DNA from: Butyrivibrio sp.
GTDB taxonomy: Bacteria; Bacillota; Clostridia; Lachnospirales; Lachnospiraceae
Reading direction: 5' to 3'
Length of the DNA: 64,000 bases
Assembly (NCBI GenBank): GCA_015056495.1
Contig: SVGC01000001.1
Coordinates: forward strand, 92,820 to 156,819
Shown here: positions 45,752 to 55,090 of the stretch, piece after piece
Layout: the number at the start of each line of letters is the position of its first letter
Position numbering within the stretch: position 1 is the first letter of the stretch
The notes under the pieces: generated by a model
What the model was told of the DNA's origin: nothing
Database searches by the model: none
The model's input: the letters and a program-made list of their open reading frames with translations, nothing else
Program-made: the position numbers and the translations under genes

Positions 45752-47305
45752 ATGAATATTTGTCTTTTAAATGATTCTTTTCCACCAGTTATAGATGGTG
45801 TTGCAAATGTAGTTATGAACTACGGAAGTGTATTGACTCAGGAACTTGAATCCAACGTAGTTGTAGGAACGCCAAGGTATCCGGATGTGAGCTATGAAGG
45901 CTATCCTTACAAGGTTGTAGCCTATCCCAGCTTTGATACCACTGATTTTGTCAAAGGCTATAGGACAGGATATCCGCTATCCATCAGAGAGATAGCGCAG
46001 ATGGCAGAGACCAAGCCGGATATCATCCATACCCACTGTCCTGCAACTTCAACAGTCATGGCAAGGATCCTTAGAAGGGAGACAGGTGCTCCTATCATTT
46101 TTACATATCATACAAAGTTCGATGTCGATATCGCAAGAGCTGTGGGAGATGGCTTTTTGAAAAAAGAGACTATCAAGACCATGATCAGCAATATAGAAGC
46201 CTGTGATGACGTCTGGGTAGTGTCAGAAGGCGCCGGCGAAAATCTGAGATCTCTTGGCTTTAAGGGCGATTATATAGTTATGCCAAATGGAGTTGATTTT
46301 CCAAAGGGACGAGCAGATCAGTCTGCGGTGGAAGAACTTCAAAAGAGTTATGATATTCCTGTTGGAATACCGCTTTTTCTCTTTGTGGGCCGCATAATGA
46401 AATATAAGGGGTTGCCTATCATTATAGACGCCATGAAGCTGTTATCTGATAAAAATATAGACTATAGAATGGTATTTGTTGGCGGTGGCGCTGACGCAGA
46501 AGAAATGCAGCAAAAGGTCAATGAACTTGGCATTGGTAATAAAGTCATTTTTACAGGGCCTGTGCATGACAGGGAAAAGCTCCGTGCCTGGAACACAAGA
46601 GCAGATCTGTTCCTGTTCCCGTCTACTTACGATACAAATGGAATTGTAGTAAGAGAGGCAGCAGCATGTGGCCTAGCCAGTGTGCTTATCAAAGGCTCCT
46701 GTGCTGCAGAAGGCATTACTCACGATAGAAATGGATATCTTATTGAAGAAAATGCAGGATCCATGGCGGCTCTATTAGAGCAGGTCTGCACCGATATTGA
46801 TCATCTGCATCAGATAGGTCAGAATGCTATGGATGAAATCTATATATCCTGGGACAAGGCTGTTCGTCAGGCCTACAACAGATACAAACTGATCCATGAA
46901 AGGGCCATATCAGGTGAGCTAAATATCCGAAAGCACCAGAGCTTTGAATACCTTATGAATTCTGCTGCAGATATATTAAACGGAACCCAGAAAGTATTTG
47001 TAGACATCCCTAGAGAAATCCATGAAGGCATGCGTGAGAACTACGAAGATTTCATGGACAATGTCCGTGAGAACTATAAAGACTTCAAAGGCAATGTCCG
47101 CGAGAACTATGAAGGCTTCAAAGGCAATGTTCGCGAGAACTATGAAGGCTTCAAAGGTAATGTTCGCGAGAACTATGAGGATTTTAAAGGTAATGTCCGT
47201 GAGAATTATGAGTTTATAAAAGAAAACGTCAAGGATAATCTCAATGATTTTAAGGATGATGTGTCCGATGGCATGGAAAAGATAAAAGAGAAGTGGAGAG
47301 AATAA
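45752..47305 (+). CDS. GT4 family glycosyltransferase with C-terminal 11-residue repeats
   Basis: 517 residues. The first 390 are a GT-B fold: LLNDSFPPVIDGVANVVMNY at the N-terminus, THCPATSTVMARILRR, FTYHTKFD, FLFVGRIMKYKGLPIIIDAM (about 208-227) and DTNGIVVREAAACGLASVLI with the retaining-GT4 Glu. The build resembles lipid glycosyltransferases (diglucosyl-diacylglycerol type). From base 47030 the tail consists of eight 11-residue units like VRENYEGFKGN, ending WRE. Such 11-mer repeats form long amphipathic helices. It is followed closely by a GH13 gene. Confidence 0.88.
   Translation: MNICLLNDSFPPVIDGVANVVMNYGSVLTQELESNVVVGTPRYPDVSYEGYPYKVVAYPSFDTTDFVKGYRTGYPLSIREIAQMAETKPDIIHTHCPATSTVMARILRRETGAPIIFTYHTKFDVDIARAVGDGFLKKETIKTMISNIEACDDVWVVSEGAGENLRSLGFKGDYIVMPNGVDFPKGRADQSAVEELQKSYDIPVGIPLFLFVGRIMKYKGLPIIIDAMKLLSDKNIDYRMVFVGGGADAEEMQQKVNELGIGNKVIFTGPVHDREKLRAWNTRADLFLFPSTYDTNGIVVREAAACGLASVLIKGSCAAEGITHDRNGYLIEENAGSMAALLEQVCTDIDHLHQIGQNAMDEIYISWDKAVRQAYNRYKLIHERAISGELNIRKHQSFEYLMNSAADILNGTQKVFVDIPREIHEGMRENYEDFMDNVRENYKDFKGNVRENYEGFKGNVRENYEGFKGNVRENYEDFKGNVRENYEFIKENVKDNLNDFKDDVSDGMEKIKEKWRE
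47030..47293 (+). repeat. 33-bp tandem repeats, eight units, inside the GT4 gene
   Basis: Units start at 47030, 47063, 47096, 47129, 47162, 47195, 47228 and 47261. The middle four are nearly identical at DNA level (for example GAGAACTATGAAGGCTTCAA in two neighbours); the outer ones diverge, as expected if the array grew from within. Confidence 0.92.
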
Positions 47306-47343
47306 GAATAGATAGTACAGAAAAAATGAGGGTGGCGGATAAA

Positions 47344-49005
47344 ATGACTGATTCAGGAGACAGAAAAAAAGACTGGTACAAGGAAATGAGCTTCTATCAG
47401 ATATGGGTTAGAAGCTTTGCTGATGGCAATGGGGATGGAATTGGTGATCTATATGGAGTCTATGACAAGCTGGAATATGTTAAGCGGCTTGGAGTAGATG
47501 GTATTTGGTTTTCACCTATATATCCATCGCCAAATGCTGATTTTGGTTATGACATCTCAGATTATAGAAATATCCATCCGGATTTTGGGGATCTGGATCA
47601 GTTTAAAAAAGTGCTGAACAAGGCTCATAGCCTTGGGCTGAAAGTGATCATGGATCTGGTGGTCAATCACACATCAGATGAACATCCATGGTTTATTGAG
47701 AGCTGCAAGGGCAAGGATAATCCCTATAGCGATTACTATATCTGGCGAGACAAGCCAAACAACTGGAAGAGTCTCTTTGAAGGCGAAGCCTGGGAGTATA
47801 ACCCGGAGCGTGGGCAGTACTATCTTCACATTTTTGCCAAAAAGCAGCCGGATCTCAACATGGACAATCCTAAAGTGCGCCAGGAAGTCAAAGACATTAT
47901 GCGCTTTTGGCTTGATATGGGAGTAGACGGTTTCAGAGAGGACGTCATTAATTTCATATCCAAAAAAGAAGGGCTTCCTGATGGAATACCTTTTTTGCCG
48001 GCTGTTAATGGGATGCCTTATTACAAGGACGGCCCCCATATTCATGAATATCTTGGCGAATTTAGAAAGGTGTGTCAGGAATATGACTGTTTCCAGATAG
48101 GTGAAGGTCCTATGACTACTGTGAAATCAGCCAAGAAGTATCTGACAGGCAAAACAAAATCCCTCGATATGATGTTCTCATTTGATCATATGATGGCAGA
48201 CTGCATCTATACTGAATATATCCACAGACCTTTTTCTCTGGTAAAACTGAAAAAAGCCTTTACCAAGTGGCAGACTGCGCTAAATGGTATAGGCTGGAAT
48301 GCTCTTTATCTGGAAAATCATGATCATCCAAGGATCATCAGCAGATACGGAAGCGAGCTCTATTGGAGAGAAAGCGGCACGATGCTGGCTGCAAGCTATA
48401 TATTCCAGCAGGGTACGCCTTTTATCTATCAGGGACAGGAAATAGGCATGACCAATATAAAACTGATGTCTATAGACCAGTATGTAGATGTGTCGTCCAT
48501 TACCAATTATCATACATATCATTTAAAAGAAGACCCCGAGAGACGTCTTCATCGTATCCATCTGTCCAGCAGGGATTCCTCCAGAACACCTATGCAGTGG
48601 GATTCTTCAGAAAATGCCGGCTTTTCAACAGTAAGACCTTGGTTTTACGTCAATCCCAACTATAGAAAAGTCAATGTGGAGAGAGAGGAGCGAGACCGCA
48701 ACAGTATCCTGAACTTTTACAGGAAGTGCCTTATGTTGAGAAAACGTTCCAAGACCCTGATATATGGAGATTATAAGGAATATTTCCCAAAGGATAAAAA
48801 TATCTACATGTACCAGCGTAGTCTTGATGACGAGAGCTATCTGATCATATGCTCTTTTTCAAGGCTTCCTGTCAGAGCACATATGCCAAGTGAACTTCAC
48901 GGAAAACGTAAAAAGCTGATACTATGCAATTATCCTCAGCAATCAAAATATTTTAAGGGCTTCTTTAGACCCTTCGAAGTAAGAGTATACAAGGTCATTA
49001 GTTAG
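47344..49005 (+). CDS. GH13 alpha-glucosidase (oligo-1,6-glucosidase-like)
   Basis: 553 residues from ATG 47344; GTG 47293 and ATG 47326 are in-frame alternatives that overlap or abut the GT4 stop. It hydrolyses alpha-glucosides in the cytoplasm (no signal peptide). Barrel motifs: YQIWVRSFADGNGDGIGDL, LVVNHTSDEHPWF, GVDGFREDVINFIS with nucleophile Asp200, QIGEGP with acid/base Glu254, and ENHDHPR with Asp327. C-terminal beta domain from about 480. It is in the GT4 operon, so it may trim or turn over the glucan or glycolipid made there; that link is an inference. Confidence 0.92.
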   Translation: MTDSGDRKKDWYKEMSFYQIWVRSFADGNGDGIGDLYGVYDKLEYVKRLGVDGIWFSPIYPSPNADFGYDISDYRNIHPDFGDLDQFKKVLNKAHSLGLKVIMDLVVNHTSDEHPWFIESCKGKDNPYSDYYIWRDKPNNWKSLFEGEAWEYNPERGQYYLHIFAKKQPDLNMDNPKVRQEVKDIMRFWLDMGVDGFREDVINFISKKEGLPDGIPFLPAVNGMPYYKDGPHIHEYLGEFRKVCQEYDCFQIGEGPMTTVKSAKKYLTGKTKSLDMMFSFDHMMADCIYTEYIHRPFSLVKLKKAFTKWQTALNGIGWNALYLENHDHPRIISRYGSELYWRESGTMLAASYIFQQGTPFIYQGQEIGMTNIKLMSIDQYVDVSSITNYHTYHLKEDPERRLHRIHLSSRDSSRTPMQWDSSENAGFSTVRPWFYVNPNYRKVNVEREERDRNSILNFYRKCLMLRKRSKTLIYGDYKEYFPKDKNIYMYQRSLDDESYLIICSFSRLPVRAHMPSELHGKRKKLILCNYPQQSKYFKGFFRPFEVRVYKVIS

Positions 49006-49271
49006 TGTAATGACTCATTAGTGATTAATCAAATAGCTTGTATCTGATTTCACTTATTTTGCCAAAAATCAATTGTTAGTAGAAAATCATAAATGCAAGA
49101 GTTTAAATATAAAAAAATAAATAAAAAGTATATATTTTCTAGCATATTATGAAATATATATTAAATATTCACAAAGCCTATTTTATTCCTAGAAAGGCGC
49201 GGTATATAATGAACGTACACGTAAAACAGTGTATTAATTATTCTTATTAAGCGTTTTTTGGAGGTATAAAT
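49006..49271 (+). promoter_or_regulatory. upstream region and promoter of the chemoreceptor gene
   Basis: A strongly AT-rich 266-bp gap. TTTATT (49182-49187), 17-bp spacer, TATAAT (49205-49210) is a good sigma-A type promoter. No sigma-28 box (TAAA, about 15 bases, GCCGATAA) was recognised. AATGACTCATT at 49010-49020 resembles a decayed REP arm. Confidence 0.5.
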
Positions 49272-51293
49272 ATGGCATCCGGTTCAGAAGTAAAAATTAG
49301 TTTTAAAGATAGTATTAAAACAAAACTGACAGGAATAATGGTGCTGGTTGTGGCAGTACCACTTATTGTTGCAATCATTGTAAGCTATGTGATATCAACT
49401 AACAAGTCGAAAAGTGATGCGTTGACTATTCTAAATGCAAATGCTAATTATGTTGAAGCTCAGTTTGCCAGCACTGTCCAGAAAAATATTCTGGCGATGC
49501 AGACATTTGCTTCAGCGCCAAGTACCATTACTTATCTGCAAAATTATAATTCTCCAGATCTTCCAATTCCTAAGGAAGTTATTTTGCAGCAGATGGATAT
49601 TATCAATACTAATATTGGAGATGGTAATACCAGCTGCATTCTTTCGTTGCCTAGTGGAGAGCAGCTTATCAGAACAGATGGAGAAGAGCTGGCTAATATT
49701 GCTGATAGAGACTATTTCCAAAAGGCTATTACAGGTACTATAGCAGTTTCAGATATAGTAATAAGTAAATCAGCCGGAAACAGAATCACTATCATCTGTA
49801 TTCCTATATATGACGATCAGACAGGTGCACTTATTGGAACTATCCAGAGAAGCTTTGATCTGAATAATCTTCATGAGTTTTTGGCAGCCAGTGTAGATGA
49901 TGGTTACATTGCTGATACACAGGGTATTGTTGCTGCCCATGCTATGCATGAGATAACACCTGATGATGAGCCTGAAGATCATAGTACTTCAGAGTTTATG
50001 ACATCAACAGCGTCAAGTGGTATGTACGAAAGCTATGCTACAGGATCTCTTGCATATATTTCATGGATTAAGGAACCTATTACCGGATATACAGTAGCTA
50101 TTGCTGAAAAAGACAGCATTATCATGGCTGAGGCAAGAAGATCAGCAATTATAGTCATTATTATTGGTGTTGTTCTCCTTGTAGTTGCTTTGTTTATTTC
50201 ACTTGCAATGGCAAAGAGCTTTACAGAACCAATCAAAGCTCTTGGAAAATCATTTACAGCCCTTGCAGATGGACGATTTGTCCGAATAGAAAAATATAAT
50301 AAGCGAAAAGATGAATTTGGAGCAATTTCCAATGCCGCCAATTCTGTTATAGATACCTTAGCAGGTATAGTACAGAATATAAAAGAATCTGCTGAAAATG
50401 TAGGATCTGCGTCTGATGAATTGTCAGATATGGCAAATCAGATTTCTCAGACAGCCGAGGATGTATCGAATGCAGTTCAGGAAATTGCTTCCGGTGCAAC
50501 CCAGCAGGCAGATGAGATACAGGAAGCTTCTGAGAACGTAGGTAGAATGGGTGATGCAGTAGGTGAAGTACAGAATTCTACTGAGGACCTTTCTGATATA
50601 ACTGACAAGATGAAAGAAGCATCACAGGCTTCAAGTCAGTCACTGTCAGCACTTCAGGAATCTTCTACAGAGATGACTCAAAAGATTGATGAAATATCAA
50701 GAACTATCCAGTCAACCCAGAATGCAGTTAATAATATCAACGAAAAGGTTGAAGGTATCACTTCTATTGCTACACAGACCAATCTGTTGTCTCTTAATGC
50801 AAGTATTGAGGCTGCAAGAGCAGGTGAAGCTGGTAAAGGATTTGCGGTTGTTGCTGAAGAAATCGGCAAGCTGGCTGAGGATTCCAAGCAGATGGCAGAT
50901 GACATCAAGAAGGAAATGGAAGAACTTCTTGAACAGTCTAAGGCAGCAGTTTCTGCGGCAGAGGATGTTAAGCAGGGCAACAACGATCAGCAGGTTGCTC
51001 TTGGTGAGACACTTGAAGCAGTTAATGGAATGTTAGAGGATATCAGTAGCACTGTTAATGGTGTTCAGCTTATATCCAACGGTGCTCAGACTTGTGAGAC
51101 ATCCAAGAATGCAATGGTCGATACCATGAGTGCACTGTCAGCTATTTCTGAAGAAAATGCTGCTTCATCAGAAGAAACCGGCGCATCCATGCAGGAACTT
51201 TCAGCAACAGTTACAACACTTGCTGCTTCTGCTAATGGACTTAAGGAAATCGCTGATCAGCTCAATGAAGAGATGAAATTCTTCAAAGCATGA
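49272..51293 (+). CDS. methyl-accepting chemotaxis protein
   Basis: 673 residues. Membrane span at about 17-38 ([20 protein letters not shown]), an extracellular dCache-like ligand domain (about 40-285), a second span at about 288-312 ([20 protein letters not shown]), a HAMP domain (to about 365) and a long cytoplasmic coiled coil. The conserved hairpin tip, [20 protein letters not shown] then KGFAVVAEE, lies around residue 500. It would signal to CheA/CheW and implies a motile cell; no other che genes are here. RBS TTTTGGAGG before ATG. Confidence 0.95.
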   Translation: MASGSEVKISFKDSIKTKLTGIMVLVVAVPLIVAIIVSYVISTNKSKSDALTILNANANYVEAQFASTVQKNILAMQTFASAPSTITYLQNYNSPDLPIPKEVILQQMDIINTNIGDGNTSCILSLPSGEQLIRTDGEELANIADRDYFQKAITGTIAVSDIVISKSAGNRITIICIPIYDDQTGALIGTIQRSFDLNNLHEFLAASVDDGYIADTQGIVAAHAMHEITPDDEPEDHSTSEFMTSTASSGMYESYATGSLAYISWIKEPITGYTVAIAEKDSIIMAEARRSAIIVIIIGVVLLVVALFISLAMAKSFTEPIKALGKSFTALADGRFVRIEKYNKRKDEFGAISNAANSVIDTLAGIVQNIKESAENVGSASDELSDMANQISQTAEDVSNAVQEIASGATQQADEIQEASENVGRMGDAVGEVQNSTEDLSDITDKMKEASQASSQSLSALQESSTEMTQKIDEISRTIQSTQNAVNNINEKVEGITSIATQTNLLSLNASIEAARAGEAGKGFAVVAEEIGKLAEDSKQMADDIKKEMEELLEQSKAAVSAAEDVKQGNNDQQVALGETLEAVNGMLEDISSTVNGVQLISNGAQTCETSKNAMVDTMSALSAISEENAASSEETGASMQELSATVTTLAASANGLKEIADQLNEEMKFFKA

Positions 51294-51317
51294 CGGATAA
51301 ATGATCCAGACTAATAT

Positions 51318-51355
51318 ATTACCGCTCCGGAATAAAATCCGGGGTGGTAATTTTT
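51318..51355 (+). terminator. chemoreceptor gene terminator
   Basis: ATTACCGCTCCGGA pairs with TCCGGGGTGGTAAT (14 bp with two G-T pairs) and is followed by TTTTT. Confidence 0.88.
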
Positions 51356-51543
51356 CGTAAATTTAAGAACATAAAATCACGAAAAAATCAATTGGTTTTA
51401 ATACTAAAATAAGCTTTATTAAATTGGTAAAAACGCTGGTATATTTCAAATGCAAAAAATGCTAAAATTATTTTAATTAAATATCATTTATGTATTTATG
51501 TATTAACGTTCGATTTACAAACCATCGGAGGGGGATGTGAGTA

Positions 51544-51927
51544 ATGAAAGAGAAAGTAATACGTAAGATTGTTTTTGGCAACACTGTTTTTGACATCTAT
51601 GCATGTAATGAGAATGATGAATTTCTTATCACTTTTTTTGAAGTTAATGTTGCGACCAGATTAAAGCGATTAGAAGATGTATATAACTGGCTACGCAGGC
51701 ATGATATATATTATAAAGTTCATTATAATAAATCATTTAGACATCCATTTGGAGGCTATATCTCCAGTAGATTAGATTTTGCTCGTTTCAAAAGGATTTT
51801 CCCTGTTTCCAACAGGGCACTTGCTAAATTTCATTCAGATGATGAACTTTTATCTGAGATCATCAGTGCTTTGGCTGATAGCGATTGCGCAGTTCACTAT
51901 TATGCAGGAAGCAGACAACGTGGATAA
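51544..51927 (+). CDS. hypothetical protein, 127 aa
   Basis: A complete frame with RBS GGAGGGGGATGTGAGT before ATG 51544 and a terminator after it. The product is soluble, aromatic and basic (YNWLRRHDIYYKVHYNKS in the middle), without signal peptide or membrane span. I recognise no family. The 250-bp upstream gap is AT rich with scattered -10-like boxes. Its strong RBS and terminator suggest a separately expressed gene. Confidence 0.75.
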   Translation: MKEKVIRKIVFGNTVFDIYACNENDEFLITFFEVNVATRLKRLEDVYNWLRRHDIYYKVHYNKSFRHPFGGYISSRLDFARFKRIFPVSNRALAKFHSDDELLSEIISALADSDCAVHYYAGSRQRG

Positions 51928-51941
51928 ACCAAAAACAACCT

Positions 51942-51971
51942 CGGGCCTGGCCTTTGCCAGACCCGTTTTTC
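51942..51971 (+). terminator. intrinsic terminator
   Basis: CGGGCCTGGC pairs with GCCAGACCCG (one mismatch) around CTTT and is followed by TTTTT. Confidence 0.85.
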
Positions 51972-51983
51972 TATGATTTGCAA

Positions 51984-52085
51984 AAACCTGTAAAGAGTTG
52001 TCAATTTCATGCAAACCTGTAAAAAGTTGTCAAAAGGTGTAAAGAGGTGTAAAATTTATATAAACCTGTAAAGAGTTGTCAATTT
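51984..52085 (+). repeat. direct repeats upstream of an ATPase gene
   Basis: AAACCTGTAAAGAGTTGTCA occurs at 51984 and 52062 (then ATTT in both) and, with one change, at 52013. A partial unit with GGTGTAAAGAGGTGTAAAA lies between at about 52036-52054. The last copy ends just before the RBS TTGGAGG of the ATPase gene. Confidence 0.88.
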
Positions 52086-52096
52086 TTGGAGGTAAT

Positions 52097-53161
52097 ATGA
52101 AGAATCCATTTACACATACGCCTGGAAGAGTTGGCGATGCCAATATTTCAACTAATATTGAAGAAAGTATATATGAGAATTTCTCGTATGAGATTCCATC
52201 TGAGAATGTTTATAAGATAATTGGAATCAGAGGTTCAGGTAAGACTGTGATGTTTGGAAATATTCTCAGGCATTATAGGGAAAAGAAAGAGGGCGGTTGG
52301 CTTGTCTATGATCTTTCATCAACGAGAAGCCCTATTGATACACTGATATCATATCTGTCACTGGAACCTGATGTAAAAAAGTTTCTTGTTTCAGAAAAGA
52401 CATCCATAGGAATCAGTGTGCCTGTTGTCAATATAAGTACTGATCTGAGCCCTGATATTGAGTATGACAAGGAAGTACGCTTAGAGCAGTTGATGCGGAT
52501 ATTGATAGAATTGGGCAAAAAGATTCTTATAGGTATTGATGATATAGCCAAAACTGATGAGATGGCGCAGTTTTGTTCCGTTTATGCTAAGCTCATTCGC
52601 AATATGACTGCTGATGGTCGTCCGTGGCCTGTATATCTTATTTGTTCCGGAGTATATCAGAATTTTTACGAACTGGGTGAAGTGCCGAATCTTACATTTT
52701 TTAAGAGGGCAGCAGAACTTAGGACAGAGCCTTTTGCAATGCCTGCAATGACAATCAAGTATGAGGATCTATTATCTATGGATGAGGATACAGCTATTTA
52801 CTATGCAAAATTATCCAAGGGATTTGCATATGCATATCAGGTCATTGGAAGTGCTTATTTTCAGTATTCAGACAAGGGAGACGAGTATATTATCAAGCAT
52901 GCCAAGAGTGAACTTTTTTCACAGTGTTATGAAAAAATATGGAAAGAACTACCTGAAGGAGAGCGCAAGATATTAAGGATAGTTTCAAGCGGTAAGAAAA
53001 AAAGAAAAGAGATTCTTGCTGAGATGGACAAACCTAGCAGCTATCAGGTTCATAGTAATGCTTTGAAAAAAATCGGGTTGCTGGCAGATTCCTCAGAAGC
53101 CTATGGTAATGCAGAGTTGACGTTGCCGTTTTTTGATGAATATGTTCAGAAGTTTTGCTAA
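52097..53161 (+). CDS. P-loop ATPase of unknown function
   Basis: 354 residues from ATG 52097, set by TTTTGGAGG; an upstream ATG at 52076 lies within the last direct repeat. Walker A GIRGSGKTVMFGN (about 45-57) and Walker B-like ILIGIDDIAKTDE (about 144-156) place it among AAA-type or STAND-like ATPases. A short helical region follows, and the C-terminal 80 residues look like a winged helix (GERKILRIVSSGKKKRKEIL...YQVHSNALKKIGLL), so it could bind DNA. Together with the iteron-like repeats upstream this suggests self-control or a small mobile system. Function is not known. Confidence 0.75.
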   Translation: MKNPFTHTPGRVGDANISTNIEESIYENFSYEIPSENVYKIIGIRGSGKTVMFGNILRHYREKKEGGWLVYDLSSTRSPIDTLISYLSLEPDVKKFLVSEKTSIGISVPVVNISTDLSPDIEYDKEVRLEQLMRILIELGKKILIGIDDIAKTDEMAQFCSVYAKLIRNMTADGRPWPVYLICSGVYQNFYELGEVPNLTFFKRAAELRTEPFAMPAMTIKYEDLLSMDEDTAIYYAKLSKGFAYAYQVIGSAYFQYSDKGDEYIIKHAKSELFSQCYEKIWKELPEGERKILRIVSSGKKKRKEILAEMDKPSSYQVHSNALKKIGLLADSSEAYGNAELTLPFFDEYVQKFC

Positions 53162-53194
53162 ATAAGAGAAATTGTATGAGGAAAGAATGTTGAG

Positions 53195-53656
53195 ATGAAA
53201 ATATACAAAGAAAAACAAGTGCTTAATGATCCCAAAACCAGGTTTTTTACGCTTATACCAGTTATTATAGGTTATTATTTTACCTGCTTACTGGGGTTAT
53301 GGATGAATATCGTTGAAAATAATGTATATGTGATAACTTTGGCAGTGGTTGGTATTTTTACTTTTACAATATGTTTAACGCTGGTAGTGTATTATCCATA
53401 TATGTTTTATGAATTCCTTATTAAGAAAACTGTTGTTTTTGACAGTGATGAAATGATAGTAAAGAGCATACTGAGCAGCAAGCGCATTCCATACTATGGT
53501 ATCAGATCCTGCACTGTAGAAATGTATGGTGTAGAAGAAGCCAAGGTAAGCATAATGCTTGAGGAGCAGAAGTATAAGTTTAGTGTTAAGCATATGTCTG
53601 CACTAAAAAAGATGGTAGAAGAAATGAAGTTACATTTTCCTGTTGAAGTCAAATGA
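53195..53656 (+). CDS. small two-span membrane protein of unknown function
   Basis: 153 residues, 33 bp after the ATPase gene and probably cotranscribed. Hydrophobic segments at about 21-42 (LIPVIIGYYFTCLLGLWMNI) and 47-70 form a hairpin in the membrane. The C-terminal 80 residues are a beta-rich cytosolic part (DEMIVKSILSSKRIPYYGIR) that looks like a PH-like (bPH) domain, by pattern only. RBS GAGGAAAGAATG is about 10 bases before ATG. Confidence 0.65.
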   Translation: MKIYKEKQVLNDPKTRFFTLIPVIIGYYFTCLLGLWMNIVENNVYVITLAVVGIFTFTICLTLVVYYPYMFYEFLIKKTVVFDSDEMIVKSILSSKRIPYYGIRSCTVEMYGVEEAKVSIMLEEQKYKFSVKHMSALKKMVEEMKLHFPVEVK

Positions 53657-53700
53657 TCAGTAGGTGACGTAAGTTTTTTCTGTAATTTAGGACGTGATAA

Positions 53701-53715
53701 TTGGTCATTGACCAA
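53701..53715. promoter_or_regulatory. palindromic operator candidate
   Basis: TTGGTCATTGACCAA is a perfect inverted repeat (7-1-7) 20 bp before the ATG of the next gene. Its TGGTC/GACCA halves resemble FadR-like GntR operators; no such regulator is encoded nearby. Confidence 0.4.
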
Positions 53716-53735
53716 TAGAAAAAGAGGTTTTAGCA

Positions 53736-54707
53736 ATGATTTTTTATGGAAAGCCTAGTAATTTGATAGCAGGCTATTTTTATGATCTGTTAAGAGATTC
53801 CAAAGAGAGCATAGCTCTTTTTCCAAGGTATAACAATATTGAGATCAAGGCTACGGATTATCAGAACAAATATGATGTGAGAGTGTCCAACGATGGGATC
53901 TTTGGAATCCGATATGACCTTTTTGATTATGAAGATCATATCGATGTTGTGCCAAGGATCAATCCGCTGTTAGCACTTGTTAAGATAATAGTATTCCTGG
54001 CGTTTTTGCTGGCAGGAGTGTTATATATTACTGAATATGAGACCTTCTGGGAGGAAGGGATATATACACTGCTCATCTTTACAGTGCTCTTTTTACTGAT
54101 GATATATTGGTGGCTTCGTAGAAAGAGCTATTTAAAGGCTGTTGCCACTTATGTAGCGGCGGAAGCTAGTGATAAAGCGCCTGCTACATTAGGCCTGGTG
54201 CATAGTGGAGTTATGTCTGAGGAAGAGGGCAGATCTTTAGATATTTGGGATGAAATGAATGATAAGGTCGTTCCTTATGATATTTCGGTGGATTTCCTTA
54301 GCTATTCAAGAGACGACTCGAATATGGCCGGGGAACTGAGAAATGCTTTGGTAAAAGAGTATGAAGAATACAGTAATACTGGAGTAGATAGTTTTGAAGA
54401 GAGGAAAAACAAGATCATATTTGATGTAAAAAAAGTGGGAACTGATCTGTATGACTATTTTACATCCATATATGATTATAGCGAGGATGCTGACCAGCTT
54501 GATTCTCTTAGAGAAACAATAAATGAAGTATTCATGAGTGATGAGGGGCTTTTTGGAGCCTTTGAAGGAATATATGAGCCAGTGCCTGGTTATGATAGTG
54601 GTATTTTTGAACTTTTATTGGAATTTTTGGATGGAGAAAATGCCGACAGGCTTTATTTCATTGTATATGAGAAGTATACTTTTGCAGTTCTTTCAGGTCG
54701 TGTATGA
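53736..54707 (+). CDS. membrane protein of unknown function, 323 aa
   Basis: RBS AAAGAGG before ATG 53736. A soluble N-terminal part of about 80 residues is followed by two membrane spans (about 85-107 ALVKIIVFLAFLLAGVLYIT and 112-130 YTLLIFTVLFLLMIYWWL), then a 190-residue acidic cytosolic domain (DISVDFLSYSRDDSNMAGEL and later blocks). No family recognised. It shares the two-span hairpin layout with the preceding gene, which hints at a common system. It is followed directly by the tryptophan T-box promoter, with no terminator seen. Confidence 0.65.
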   Translation: MIFYGKPSNLIAGYFYDLLRDSKESIALFPRYNNIEIKATDYQNKYDVRVSNDGIFGIRYDLFDYEDHIDVVPRINPLLALVKIIVFLAFLLAGVLYITEYETFWEEGIYTLLIFTVLFLLMIYWWLRRKSYLKAVATYVAAEASDKAPATLGLVHSGVMSEEEGRSLDIWDEMNDKVVPYDISVDFLSYSRDDSNMAGELRNALVKEYEEYSNTGVDSFEERKNKIIFDVKKVGTDLYDYFTSIYDYSEDADQLDSLRETINEVFMSDEGLFGAFEGIYEPVPGYDSGIFELLLEFLDGENADRLYFIVYEKYTFAVLSGRV

Positions 54708-54723
54708 TCAGTAAAAAAAATCA

Positions 54724-54752
54724 TTGACTTGAGAAAAATATGCAATTACAAT
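54724..54752 (+). promoter_or_regulatory. promoter of the trpEG operon
   Basis: TTGACT (54724-54729), 17-bp spacer, TACAAT (54747-54752), directly upstream of the T-box leader. Confidence 0.7.
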
Positions 54753-54769
54753 AAATTTAATTTATTAAG

Positions 54770-55090
54770 TTAAACCGTTGAAGTGGAGATAACGCAAGTC
54801 GGGCACTTTCAGAGAGTCTGGGTAGGTGTGAGCCAGGTAGAACGCTAATTTGCAAATGGACCACTGAGGGCATGTACCAAATGGCATGTGCAGAGTTTGT
54901 TTTGCGGCTATCGTGATCACGCGTCTGACAGACTTGATATTTGCCTTAGTATTGCATGACGGCAGGCATCCGTTATTTGCCGGGGATATGTTGGTATCTC
55001 GCTGAGAGTGTGTGAACAAAACAAGGTGGCACCACGGGTTTAAGATGACTCGCCCTTGACAGAATATTTTTTCTGTCAGGGGCTTTTTTT
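54770..55090 (+). promoter_or_regulatory. tryptophan T-box leader with terminator
   Basis: The T-box sequence AAGGTGGCACCACGGG lies at 55023-55038 and matches the AGGGTGGNACCGCG consensus closely. Stem I carries a specifier loop with TGG (54857-54859) before ACC, matching tRNA-Trp. The terminator CCCTTGACAGAA/TTCTGTCAGGGG with seven T ends at about 55090; the T-box can pair with the terminator 5' side to form the antiterminator. Uncharged tRNA-Trp should allow readthrough into trpE. The TGG assignment rests on position and the TrpE product. Confidence 0.9.

Noticed and set aside
49006..49271. Sigma-28 (flagellar) promoter before the chemoreceptor
   Set aside because: No TAAA/GCCGATAA pair with proper spacing was found; a sigma-A type promoter is clearer.
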